Source of the DNA: CAYGXH01 sp964354485
Lineage (GTDB): Bacteria > Bacteroidota > Ignavibacteria > UBA10030 > SZUA-254
DNA: 7,033 bases
Assembly: GCA_964354485.1 (NCBI GenBank)
Contig: CAYGZY010000154.1
Location: forward strand, 1-7,033
Reading direction: 5' to 3'
Below, one piece after another: positions 1 through 6,533 of this stretch. The notes beneath the pieces are model-generated. The model saw only the letters and a list, made by a program, of their open reading frames with translations. It did not search any database and had not been told where the DNA came from. Made by a program: the position numbers and the translations under genes. Positions within the stretch are counted from its first letter, which is position 1. Each line of letters opens with the position of its first letter.

Positions 1-2
1 TA

Positions 3-230
3 GTATCAGATATTTCGAGGTTCCGCTTTGGAGAAGATTCTTTAAAATTAGTATGGGCAGCAGAAGATGCAGGAATCGTATCACAAAATATTTCTCTCTT
101 TTGTGCATCTGTTGGCTTTGCCACAAGACCGCGGGCTTCGATGGATCAACAAATACTTAGGCAAATACTTAAGCTAAATGATTCACAACATTTGATGTTA
201 AATAATCCTGTGTCATATAAAAAAGATTAA
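3..230 (+). CDS. Nitroreductase-family protein, C-terminal fragment (5' end outside window)
   Basis: An open frame enters from the left edge and stops with TAA at 228-230, giving 75 residues without a start. The segment SQNISLFCASVGFATRPRASMD (split as SQNISLFCAS and VGFATRPRASMD, fragment residues 27-48), followed by LKLNDSQHLMLNNPVSY, has the layout of the end of FMN-dependent nitroreductases (PF00881, including the SagB/ThcOx-like branch): a helix with an A-x-x-G turn, a short strand, an LxL-type helix and a closing PVGY-like strand. Family members use bound FMN and NAD(P)H to reduce or oxidise small molecules; the substrate cannot be told from this piece. The usual Gly of the closing PVGY is Ser here (PVSY, residues 69-72). 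It converges on the sirtuin gene, and its codons are AT-rich (37.5% GC over the first 120 bases) unlike the genes to its right. Family call is fairly sure; everything upstream is unseen. Confidence 0.75.
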   Translation, partial: VSDISRFRFGEDSLKLVWAAEDAGIVSQNISLFCASVGFATRPRASMDQQILRQILKLNDSQHLMLNNPVSYKKD

Positions 231-277
231 CACACTGCACACAACAAGCCGGCAGCCGAGCAACGGGTTCAAAGTTG

Positions 278-322
278 ATTTCCGATTTTATCTTCCCAAA
301 ACAAGAGCCAAAAATCGGAAAT
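278..322. terminator. 12-bp perfect inverted repeat between convergent genes, possible bidirectional terminator
   Basis: The arms ATTTCCGATTTT (278-289) and AAAATCGGAAAT (311-322) are exact reverse complements, separated by 21 bases. The repeat begins 5 bases past the sirtuin stop (328-330) and 47 bases past the nitroreductase stop, where two convergent transcripts would end. Against a textbook intrinsic terminator: the loop is long, the stem is A/T-rich at the loop side, and no clean T-run follows either arm. It may instead be a weak terminator, an mRNA-stabilising hairpin or a protein site. Confidence 0.45.
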
Positions 323-327
323 TGTGG

Positions 328-1065
328 CTAGTACACTGCTTCGACAAGCTGCAGTAAAATCTCTCCCGATTTCCCGAGAAGAACTTCATCGGCAAAGGGG
401 CTTAATTCGGTGCGTTCAATGTTGATTTCAACGGTGTAAGCGCCAGCGCGTTTCGCAATCCGTGGAATTGACGCGGCAGGATAAACAACTGCCGATGTAC
501 CTATGGCGAAAAATACCTGAGCGCTCTCGGCAGCTTTAACTCCGGCATTCCATGGCTTCTGCGGCAAGAGTTCGCCAAACCATACTACATCCGGCCTGAT
601 CAATCCCCCGCACGCGCAGTGAGGAACCGTGTCGCAGCGCAGAACTTCGTCATCGTTCGCATTCTTGCCGCAATCGATGCAGTAATTCCGCATGATATTT
701 CCATGCAGTTCATATACATTCTTACTTCCCGCATGGATGTGGAGATTGTCTACATTTTGCGTGATGACGGCAAAGTTATCGTGGCGCCGCTCCATCTCTG
801 CGATGGCGTAGTGTCCGGGATTGGGGCGGATTGTCTCAATAATGCGCCTTCGGTACTGATACCATTCCCACACAAGATCAGGATTCCTGACAAATGCCTC
901 GAAGTTTGCGAGCTCCTCCGGTCTGAATTTTTTCCACAGACCATTTTCACCCCGGAAAGTAGGAACGCCGCTCTCTGCGGATATACCGGCGCCCGTAAGT
1001 ACAGCGACGGACGAGGCGCTCCGTAATTTTTTCACAAGTTCTTCCGAAAATATCTGCGTTCCCAT
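328..1065 (-). CDS. cobB: NAD-dependent protein deacylase, SIRT5/CobB-type (class III) sirtuin
   Basis: Cytoplasmic sirtuin of 245 aa that removes acyl groups from lysine using NAD+, releasing nicotinamide and O-acyl-ADP-ribose. Seen, numbered from the chosen start: the NAD motif GAGISAESGVPTFRG at 25-39; QNVD at 103-106; catalytic His121 in ELHG; a four-Cys zinc site, C129-x2-C132 and C150-x-C152; RPDVVWFGE at 157-165; GTS at 189-191; EIN at 213-215. The Tyr69-x-x-Arg72 pair in WYQYRRR matches the SIRT5/CobB acyl-pocket motif, so desuccinylase or demalonylase activity is likely besides deacetylation. The start is the ATG at 1063-1065. An upstream ATG at 1168-1170 would add 35 non-family residues and overlap the acylase gene by 91 bases. 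The ribosome site is weak (CGGA just before the ATG). The gene lies 14 bases after the acylase stop and is probably co-transcribed and perhaps coupled to it. Length is normal for the family. Confidence 0.93.
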   Translation of the reverse strand: MGTQIFSEELVKKLRSASSVAVLTGAGISAESGVPTFRGENGLWKKFRPEELANFEAFVRNPDLVWEWYQYRRRIIETIRPNPGHYAIAEMERRHDNFAVITQNVDNLHIHAGSKNVYELHGNIMRNYCIDCGKNANDDEVLRCDTVPHCACGGLIRPDVVWFGELLPQKPWNAGVKAAESAQVFFAIGTSAVVYPAASIPRIAKRAGAYTVEINIERTELSPFADEVLLGKSGEILLQLVEAVY

Positions 1066-1079
1066 AGTCCGATAAATGA

Positions 1080-3506
1080 TTACTCCGGAACCAGAGTGAG
1101 ACGGTCCCAGTTCTGTTTCCGAATTACTTTCCAATCCATTGTCGTTGTTTTGTATCCTCCGTTGAGCCACAATGAAGTTTGATCGCTGTAGTGAGGATGA
1201 AGAGGTTGTCCCGACTGTCCGAGATTGTTCACCATCCGGGCGGCTGCCGGCTCTGCTAAATCTACGATCTGACGCATCGAGGGACCCGCGAATACGAAAT
1301 ACGGATCGGTCAGCTGGAAGGCGCCTTTGTTTATGGTTTGTCCGCTGCCGCCTGCGGGGAACGGACCGACGTTGAAAATCCTGTCCAGAGGTTTCTTCAC
1401 ACTAAAAGGGTGCTTGTAGAGAACCTGGTGCATTTTACCCCACTGCCACGTTTTCATCTCGGGTCCGAATCTTCTTTCCAGTTCGCCGAGCGCTTCCAAA
1501 AAACTTTTCCTTATAATGTCGCTCTTCGTCTCGATGGTATCGGTCCGAGCATTATCAAACCAGAGCGATTGTTCTTTCTTAATTAACTGTTCCGTGATGC
1601 GATACGGAGAGATGGGATAGTACACAAAATCGTAAAAGAGATTTTCTCCCAGTTCATCCAAGAAGATATTTTCAACAAGTCGGACGAAAAATGTATTTAC
1701 CATCGATGATGCTATATCGTCTGATCCGCACCTGTTGTTCCAACTGCGGAGGTAGACAAGTGCACTCCGGACAGTCGGAGGTTCGGATACGTCTTCCGAA
1801 AACACTCTGAGCACTTCCTCAACCAGGAATTTTTCATAGGGGCTCACCATATCCTGTTGGAACTGCTCGAAATCCTGTGTGGATAATTTTTCCTGCGATA
1901 AAAGCTCTTTTATCCTCTCGTACCTGTGGGACGGTTCCCACAACGCAGAGATGTAGTACGGAAATGCTTCGCCTCCGAATTCCTGATTGGCGAAAGCGAT
2001 GTACCCTTCTTTCGGGTTCCACCCCCGCGGTAATTTTTCAAACGGGATGTACCCGCTCCACTCGTCGTCTTTTATCCATCCCTTCAGAGGAAGGACCCCG
2101 GTTTTCTTTCCGCGGTTCGGAACACGCCCTGCCATCCACCAACCGATGTTACCCTTCACGTCTGCATACACGGCACACTGTGCCGGTACTGCAAGCTCTT
2201 TCAATCCGTCGGCAAATTCACCGGCTCGGGCGGCCCGGTTCATCCTGTAGAAACCTAAAATTTCATCACTCACGTCGAAGCCCGTCCATCGCAGTGAGAC
2301 CGGCGGCTTCTTCCGAACTTCGTCAGTGAAGGGATGATGAGCACGCGGATGAATGTCGCTGATGATGACACCATGGTGCGTTTCCCGGACGTTCAGCTCG
2401 ATGCTGTCGGAACGACCGATATAGATCACTTCTTTCCGGATCCTCATGGGCAAGGATTTATTATTATAGATATAGCGGTCGGATTTTATCGAATCTTCCT
2501 GTTCGATGTAAAAATCTGCATCATCGAGCATTGCATTCGTGAAACCCCATGCGAGCGAATCGTTATGACCGATAGCGACGAGCGGAACACCCGGAACTGT
2601 CACACCGTAAACATTCCAGCCGGGCGCCGACATATGCACTTCATACCAGTGAGAGGGGAGTGTTATGATGAGATGCGGATCGTTAGCGAGGAGTGGTTTA
2701 CCGCTCGCCGATTTTGATCCGTCGATGACCCACGCATTACTGCCGGCAGAAAATCCTCCGCTCCCGAAGCGGCGGCGGTACTCCTTCACAACTTCGCAAA
2801 ATTGCTGAACCTGGTTGCCGGATGGTGAAGAAATATTTAACGCAGATTCCCGTGAGCGGGTATCGGTCTGCTGTGGGAGCAGTTCGTTGAATTTTTCCTG
2901 AGAGACGAGCGATTCTATGCGTCCGTAGGTAAGATCGACCCACCAGGAAAAACTCAGCTCCCATGCCAACAGGCGCACGAGCAGGAGAGAGTGTTGCGGT
3001 GTCCACTGCTCAGGTTCGCAATCCGTCATGTCAAACTCAATCGGATAACGACCTCTGTGCGTACGGATAAACTCGTTCACACCTTCTGCATAATCCTGAA
3101 GCACGCGTCGTGATGTCGGGTGAAGGTGTTCATACATGGAATCGGCTAGGTAACTGAATCCGAGCGTTCGGAAGAGAACATCGAATTCAACTCCGGCCGT
3201 ATCGAGGATCTCCGAAAGTCTTCCTTCGCCCGCTCTTCGCGCAAGTTCCATCTGCCAGAGGCGGTCCTGCGCATGGACGTACCCCACTGTGTACATAAGA
3301 TCATGTTCATCCCCGGCGGTAATATGCGGCACCCCATACTCATCCCTATAGATCTCAACAGCCCCATGCAGTCCGGAAACGGTTATTTTTCCTGAGGTTT
3401 CGGGCCAGGATTTCGTCACGAGGTTATGCAAAAACAGACCCACCGTAACGAGGATAATGAGCAGTATAAAGCCCAGTCCGAGTGCAGCTTTTACGCCCTG
3501 TGTCAT
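1080..3506 (-). CDS. Penicillin-amidase-family (S45) Ntn hydrolase, membrane-anchored acylase
   Basis: An 808-aa precursor of a self-cleaving amidase that hydrolyses acyl amides such as penicillins, cephalosporins or N-acyl-homoserine lactones. Residues 8-28 form one hydrophobic segment, an anchor or uncleaved signal, so the enzyme should face the periplasm. An alpha-chain region follows, with RDEYGVPHI (54-62) and HAQDRLWQME (78-87). The maturation site is Gly255/Ser256 in GSNAW; Ser256 would become the beta-chain N-terminal nucleophile. The beta chain (256-808) is 553 residues, close to the 557 of E. coli penicillin G acylase. His278 in NDPH falls at beta 23, as in AHL and cephalosporin acylases, where the penicillin G enzyme has Gln. 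Asn507 in FANQ is the likely oxyanion Asn. The C-terminal blocks GPSMRQIVDL (741-750) and GQSGQPLHPHYSDQ (763-776) are family-typical. No good ribosome site precedes the ATG. A weak AATAAT -10-like box lies at 3533-3538. The gene leads a unit with the sirtuin. True substrate is unknown. Confidence 0.93.
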   Translation of the reverse strand: MTQGVKAALGLGFILLIILVTVGLFLHNLVTKSWPETSGKITVSGLHGAVEIYRDEYGVPHITAGDEHDLMYTVGYVHAQDRLWQMELARRAGEGRLSEILDTAGVEFDVLFRTLGFSYLADSMYEHLHPTSRRVLQDYAEGVNEFIRTHRGRYPIEFDMTDCEPEQWTPQHSLLLVRLLAWELSFSWWVDLTYGRIESLVSQEKFNELLPQQTDTRSRESALNISSPSGNQVQQFCEVVKEYRRRFGSGGFSAGSNAWVIDGSKSASGKPLLANDPHLIITLPSHWYEVHMSAPGWNVYGVTVPGVPLVAIGHNDSLAWGFTNAMLDDADFYIEQEDSIKSDRYIYNNKSLPMRIRKEVIYIGRSDSIELNVRETHHGVIISDIHPRAHHPFTDEVRKKPPVSLRWTGFDVSDEILGFYRMNRAARAGEFADGLKELAVPAQCAVYADVKGNIGWWMAGRVPNRGKKTGVLPLKGWIKDDEWSGYIPFEKLPRGWNPKEGYIAFANQEFGGEAFPYYISALWEPSHRYERIKELLSQEKLSTQDFEQFQQDMVSPYEKFLVEEVLRVFSEDVSEPPTVRSALVYLRSWNNRCGSDDIASSMVNTFFVRLVENIFLDELGENLFYDFVYYPISPYRITEQLIKKEQSLWFDNARTDTIETKSDIIRKSFLEALGELERRFGPEMKTWQWGKMHQVLYKHPFSVKKPLDRIFNVGPFPAGGSGQTINKGAFQLTDPYFVFAGPSMRQIVDLAEPAAARMVNNLGQSGQPLHPHYSDQTSLWLNGGYKTTTMDWKVIRKQNWDRLTLVPE

Positions 3507-3550
3507 GGTACTATGGTCAGTTGATTGGAGGAATTATTCAAGCCGAGCAT

Positions 3551-3592
3551 GGAAATAAAAATCCCGCCTTCACATACTAGTGAAGACGGGAT
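3551..3592 (-). terminator. Intrinsic terminator of the lipoprotein/outer-membrane protein unit
   Basis: On the minus strand a 13-base arm, ATCCCGTCTTCAC, is followed by a 6-base loop and GTGAAGGCGGGAT, pairing everywhere except one internal position (T opposite G, a wobble in RNA). The stem occupies 3592 down to 3561, and TTTTATTT follows at once at 3560-3553. It begins 33 bases after the outer-membrane protein stop at 3626 and precedes the acylase start at 3506. The T-run is only on the minus-strand exit side, so it ends leftward transcription and separates the two leftward units. Confidence 0.9.
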
Positions 3593-3625
3593 AATATAGT
3601 CGTTTGATGATTCTATTGCAAAACG

Positions 3626-4930
3626 CTAAAACCTGTACGATGCAGTGGCAAGGATGGTATGTGTGTGAATTTCCTCGGCTGTTGTTGCATATTCAACAAC
3701 GTGATCGGTTTCCCAGAAACCATATGCATACCCGATATCAAACTTTATAGAATTTTCTACGGTCCAACCCAGTCCACCGGTGATATATTTTTGATCATTT
3801 GGTGCGGAATCAAAAACGTACGGCGAGGGAAGGTAAGCGAAACCACCGCGCAGTTCAAGGTCGGTCCCCGGAATTGCAAACTCTGCGCCCACACGGAAGT
3901 TGACAGTTGCCTCCATGTCTTCCTTGATCACGGTGTTCTCCTGCATCAGATCGGCGTATGTATTCCTGAATTCCATTTGTGTCCAATCGGTATAATCAGC
4001 GCCGGCGGTGAGCAGGAGAGGGCCAAACGACCATGATATGCCGCCGCTGAATACAAACGGTGAGACGATGTCAAACTCTGATATCCCGCTGTAGTAATCG
4101 ATACTGTCCAGAGCCGGATTATCGTCGAGAAATTGCTGCTCCTGCGAGTAATCATCCCTCAGAGAGAGGTAGGACGGGAATTTTATATTGAAGCCGATTC
4201 TTCCCTGCTTGTTCGGGAATTCGTGGAGTATGCCGACTCTAGCCGTAAAACCTCCGATATCCTCATCGATAGTATATTTCTGCAGGTATTGATAGAGATA
4301 GTAGTTGTTATCCACGTCATCCTCGAGGTAATCCCTGGTGTACGTGTAAGAACCGGATAAAAAGGTGAGCGATGCGCCGACAAAGAGATTTGGTACAGCT
4401 TCAACTGCACCGGCCACAATCCAGTTATTGATTCCGCCGCTCTCAAGAATTTTCCCTCTCATTGCAATGTTATCGGGGTAGCTAACCGTCGTGGGTTGGT
4501 AATTGAAACCGCCGAACCCGAGCGCGCTCGTGAAGTCAGATTGTCTGCCGTAGCCAAGAGCAAAAACCAGGCTTCCCTTCAGTACAGGGAAAGGATACAC
4601 GAGTCCGAGTGCATTCAAATTGGTCGCGCTGTTGCTGAAAGATTCCTTCGTACCGAATGCAGTTGCTTCGTTACCGAAGGAATAATGTGAAAGACCGAGG
4701 GACATTTCGTTTCGTCCGATCTGTGCAAGTCCCGCCGGATTCCAGTAAACTGCGGAGTAATCATTTGCGATGGCAACGTATGCGGTTCCGAGTCCTAATG
4801 GGCGGGCGCCGAATCCGACACCCAGATACGACAGTCGCCGCGCATCTTCCTCTGATTGCGAGAATACCAGATTGGAGAACACGACGCCGGAAATAAGCAG
4901 AATGATGATCAGTTTGCTAATGTTTTTCAT
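3626..4930 (-). CDS. FadL/OmpP1-like outer-membrane beta-barrel protein
   Basis: A 434-aa exported outer-membrane protein. Residues 1-24 are a signal peptide (KNISK basic start, hydrophobic core, cut likely after Ser24 in VFS-Q). The N-terminal part has GARPLGLGTAYVAIANDYSA (41-60) and YWNPAGLAQ (62-70), the hallmark of the OmpP1/FadL/TodX family (PF03349) and of PorV-like relatives. Further family-type strands are AGADYTDWTQMEF (309-321), RVGAEFAIPG (346-355) plus RGGFAYLPSP (361-370), and GGLGWTVENSIKFDIGYAYG (385-404). The chain ends in ATASYRF, with the terminal Phe used by the barrel-assembly machinery. Characterised FadL/TodX proteins pass long-chain fatty acids or aromatic hydrocarbons through the outer membrane; PorV is a shuttle of type IX secretion. 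The sequence does not decide between these roles. It starts 33 bases after the lipoprotein stop, with only a weak GAAAG upstream, and ends at a strong terminator. Confidence 0.82.
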   Translation of the reverse strand: MKNISKLIIILLISGVVFSNLVFSQSEEDARRLSYLGVGFGARPLGLGTAYVAIANDYSAVYWNPAGLAQIGRNEMSLGLSHYSFGNEATAFGTKESFSNSATNLNALGLVYPFPVLKGSLVFALGYGRQSDFTSALGFGGFNYQPTTVSYPDNIAMRGKILESGGINNWIVAGAVEAVPNLFVGASLTFLSGSYTYTRDYLEDDVDNNYYLYQYLQKYTIDEDIGGFTARVGILHEFPNKQGRIGFNIKFPSYLSLRDDYSQEQQFLDDNPALDSIDYYSGISEFDIVSPFVFSGGISWSFGPLLLTAGADYTDWTQMEFRNTYADLMQENTVIKEDMEATVNFRVGAEFAIPGTDLELRGGFAYLPSPYVFDSAPNDQKYITGGLGWTVENSIKFDIGYAYGFWETDHVVEYATTAEEIHTHTILATASYRF

Positions 4931-4963
4931 ATGACAATACTTTCTTCGATTATTGAAAAACTT

Positions 4964-6049
4964 TTATGGACGTCGACCGCCGGAACTACTCCCGCGATTA
5001 CTGCTTCCCGATCTGCTGCCGGAAGACGATGGCGGGCTGCTGCTCCTCGGTGATGAAGAGGAAGGCGGCGTATAACTCGGCGTTTGACTCCGCGATGATC
5101 CGCTCCCCGATCTGACTCCGGAAGATGGTTGTGAGCTGCTGTTTCTCTGGGGAGTATAACGCGGTGTCTGGCTTCGCGCTGAATTGCTCCTGACGCTTTC
5201 CTTGCCTGGTTTACGACTACTGCCTGAATCCTTCGAAGGCGTGCGGACAGCAGGACGCTCGGTGCGTACTTGCGGTGTTTTCTCCCTGGTTTGCTCGCTC
5301 TGCCGTGGCTCTATCCTTGTTCCTGATTCAGCGCTGTTCGACTTTCTATCTGAAGATCCACTGTTCCATCTGTTATCACTGTCTCGTATGCTGCTCTTTT
5401 CCCGCGCCGTCTCGGTGGTGCTTGGTTTTCTCGTAGCAGGTGATGCTCCATCCGGAGCGCGCATCACACGCGAGGATGCAGGAACATCATCGCGGAGACC
5501 GGTAGTTCCATCCCACTGAGTTCCGCCGACTCTCCTGTCGGTCCCACCCGCGCGCACATCTCCGAAATCTCTCCTACCCACATTCACGTATTGTCCCTCA
5601 TACCCGTAGTAATTCCCCCACGGATAGTAGTTGTAAGGATAGTAAAAGGGATAGTTGTACGGACTGTAGTACGGGCTATAATATGAAGAGTAGTACCAAG
5701 GGTTGTATCCCCATGAGTACCAGGGATCATACCAGCCGCCGTAGTAATCGTACGTCCATATGTTATTGTATGCAAAACTAAACGCGGACGAGGGCCAGTA
5801 ATTCATGGGATAGTAAAACGTGAAGCCCACGTGCGAACGGTAATCATCATAACAGCAGCCTTCAACGTATGCTTCTTCACCTTCGGTATTTTCCGCCTCA
5901 TATTCCTGTTCCGACTCAGGGGCAACGTTCTCTTCATTTTCCACGTATTCATCCTTCGTGGAGCCGAGCTGAGTATAACAGCCGTTGAACTGAAAGAGGA
6001 GAATGGCAATCACGCCGAAAATAATTAATAGTGATAGTTCTTTTTTCAT
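4964..6049 (-). CDS. Tyr/Trp-rich, Ser/Arg-rich low-complexity lipoprotein of unknown function
   Basis: A 361-aa protein I do not recognise. Residues 1-24 read as a lipoprotein signal (KKELS, a hydrophobic run, FNGC with acceptor Cys24; the lipobox is loose, with Phe at -3 and Asn at -2). Four blocks follow: an acidic linker (33-64, 14 of 32 residues Asp/Glu); an aromatic block (67-154) with 29 Tyr and 7 Trp in 88 residues, in patterns such as SSYYSPYYSP and YYPYNYYPWG; a Gly/Arg/Asp transition (155-205); and a basic, probably disordered Ser/Arg/Pro/Thr tail to the end, containing a two-copy repeat at about 292-350. Adjacent Cys65-Cys66 could form disulfides. A good ribosome site, AGGTGG, ends three bases before the ATG. 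It is the first gene of a unit with the outer-membrane barrel 33 bases downstream. Surface, adhesive or envelope-structural roles would fit, but that is inference. Confidence 0.8.
   Translation of the reverse strand: MKKELSLLIIFGVIAILLFQFNGCYTQLGSTKDEYVENEENVAPESEQEYEAENTEGEEAYVEGCCYDDYRSHVGFTFYYPMNYWPSSAFSFAYNNIWTYDYYGGWYDPWYSWGYNPWYYSSYYSPYYSPYNYPFYYPYNYYPWGNYYGYEGQYVNVGRRDFGDVRAGGTDRRVGGTQWDGTTGLRDDVPASSRVMRAPDGASPATRKPSTTETAREKSSIRDSDNRWNSGSSDRKSNSAESGTRIEPRQSEQTREKTPQVRTERPAVRTPSKDSGSSRKPGKESVRSNSARSQTPRYTPQRNSSSQPSSGVRSGSGSSRSQTPSYTPPSSSSPRSSSPPSSSGSRSGSSNRGSSSGGRRP
5000..5176 (-). repeat. Two-copy imperfect tandem repeat inside the lipoprotein tail
   Basis: Two similar units are adjacent in both DNA and protein. 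Copy one encodes residues 292-318, beginning RSQTPRYTP and ending GVRSGSGS (5176 to 5096). Copy two encodes residues 320-350, beginning RSQTPSYTPP and ending SGSRSGSS (5092 to 5000). The RSQTP starts are 28 residues apart, and copy two carries a few extra Ser/Pro residues. The plus-strand DNA shows matching stretches such as CCCGATCTG at both 5008 and 5107. It looks like a duplication that later diverged. Confidence 0.7.
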
Positions 6050-6052
6050 AAA

Positions 6053-6058
6053 CCACCT
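6053..6058 (-). promoter_or_regulatory. Shine-Dalgarno-like ribosome binding site AGGTGG
   Basis: On the minus strand AGGTGG stands three bases before the ATG at 6047-6049. It is the only clear purine-rich ribosome site in the window and it supports the lipoprotein start. The spacing is short, so the pairing region may extend upstream into GCAGG. Confidence 0.55.
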
Positions 6059-6317
6059 GCACTTTCTGATAATTCTTACTACAAAATAAAGGGCAATTTC
6101 GATGCCAGAGTAACAGCAACCTACTATTAATTTAACCAGTAATTCCTAAGAAAACAAGCATTTTCGGAGGAACTCACCGGTTTAAATCGGTAGATGTGGT
6201 AATAATTAGACACCGGGGAGGGTAAACCGTTTAATTTTCAATACATTATAGTGTATGTATATATTCAATGGAAATGGAGCGGTTTCCGAAGTCATTTCTG
6301 CTTTAAATTGACCAATT

Positions 6318-6437
6318 ATGAGCAATTCTCCCTGTCCAGAGAAACCAATTGAATCTGAACAAGGAATTAACTATCATTCCAGTTGGTACATAAAATGGGG
6401 CAGGTCAATGTTTCTTGACAAATATCTAACCAGATAA
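6318..6437 (+). CDS. Doubtful 39-aa small ORF
   Basis: ATG at 6318-6320 to TAA at 6435-6437 encodes 39 residues starting MSNSPCPEKPIESEQ and ending WGRSMFLDKYLTR. There is no ribosome site in front, no signal peptide and no motif I recognise. It overlaps the candidate TTGACA box. An ORF this short arises easily by chance, so it is listed because it is the longest ATG-started frame I found in this otherwise empty region. Confidence 0.15.
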   Translation: MSNSPCPEKPIESEQGINYHSSWYIKWGRSMFLDKYLTR

Positions 6438-6533
6438 AAATATTTTAAAGAAATCAAATTGGCTTCTTATAGCTAGTTCTTTCTTAAATGTTATTCTAAT
6501 ATCAGAATTCTTATTAAATTAATAATTTTAATT

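Larger units (their letters stand above)
6050..6533. other. AT-rich divergent intergenic region, 484 bases
   Basis: The region separates the leftward lipoprotein unit from the rightward lipoprotein gene, so promoters for both should lie here. Candidates seen, none strong: on the minus strand a perfect TATAAT (6250-6245) with TTTCCA 18 bases upstream, which would give a leader of about 190 bases; on the plus strand a perfect TTGACA (6415-6420) followed by only AT-rich sequence with no good -10. A near-palindrome ACCGGTTTAAATCGGT lies at 6176-6191, and a related AAACCGTTTAATTT lies about 50 bases further right. ATACATTATAGTGTAT (6241-6256) has 5-base inverted arms around the minus-strand TATAAT. 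No RNA gene, mobile element or long ORF is visible. Confidence 0.5.

Noticed and set aside
231..327. Possible integron attC or phage attachment site in the convergent gap
   Set aside because: No paired attC core boxes, no tRNA fragment and no integrase nearby; the only structure is the 12-bp inverted repeat.
619..1026. 135-aa plus-strand ORF opposite the sirtuin gene
   Set aside because: It is antisense to conserved sirtuin motifs and shows no family motif itself.
1066..1170. N-terminal extension of the sirtuin from the ATG at 1168-1170
   Set aside because: It overlaps the conserved acylase C-terminus by 91 bases, encodes polar sequence without family similarity, and the downstream ATG gives a normal 245-aa sirtuin.
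1877..2329. 150-aa plus-strand ORF (and the 87-, 127- and 82-aa ones nearby) opposite the acylase gene
   Set aside because: All lie antisense to a well-conserved coding region; Arg/Ser/Pro-rich composition is typical of shadow frames.
5184..5519. 111-aa plus-strand ORF opposite the lipoprotein tail
   Set aside because: Its Leu/Ser/Arg-rich sequence is the antisense reading of the Ser/Arg codons of the tail; no ribosome site or motif.
5600..5760. Repeated GTAGTA-type triplets as a possible CRISPR or satellite array
   Set aside because: They are Tyr codons of the aromatic block on the minus strand; there is no constant repeat unit or spacer pattern.
5584..5775. Thr/Ile-rich 63-aa minus-strand ORF
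   Set aside because: It is the Tyr-rich block read in another frame of the same strand.
6206..6295. 29-aa minus-strand ORF (MTSETAPFP start) in the divergent region
   Set aside because: Too short, no ribosome site near the ATG, no motif, and it overlaps the candidate promoter and palindromes.
6415..6446. TTGACA box as a full sigma-70 promoter for the right-hand lipoprotein
   Set aside because: The -35 is perfect but no acceptable -10 stands 16-18 bases away; kept only as a remark on the intergenic region.
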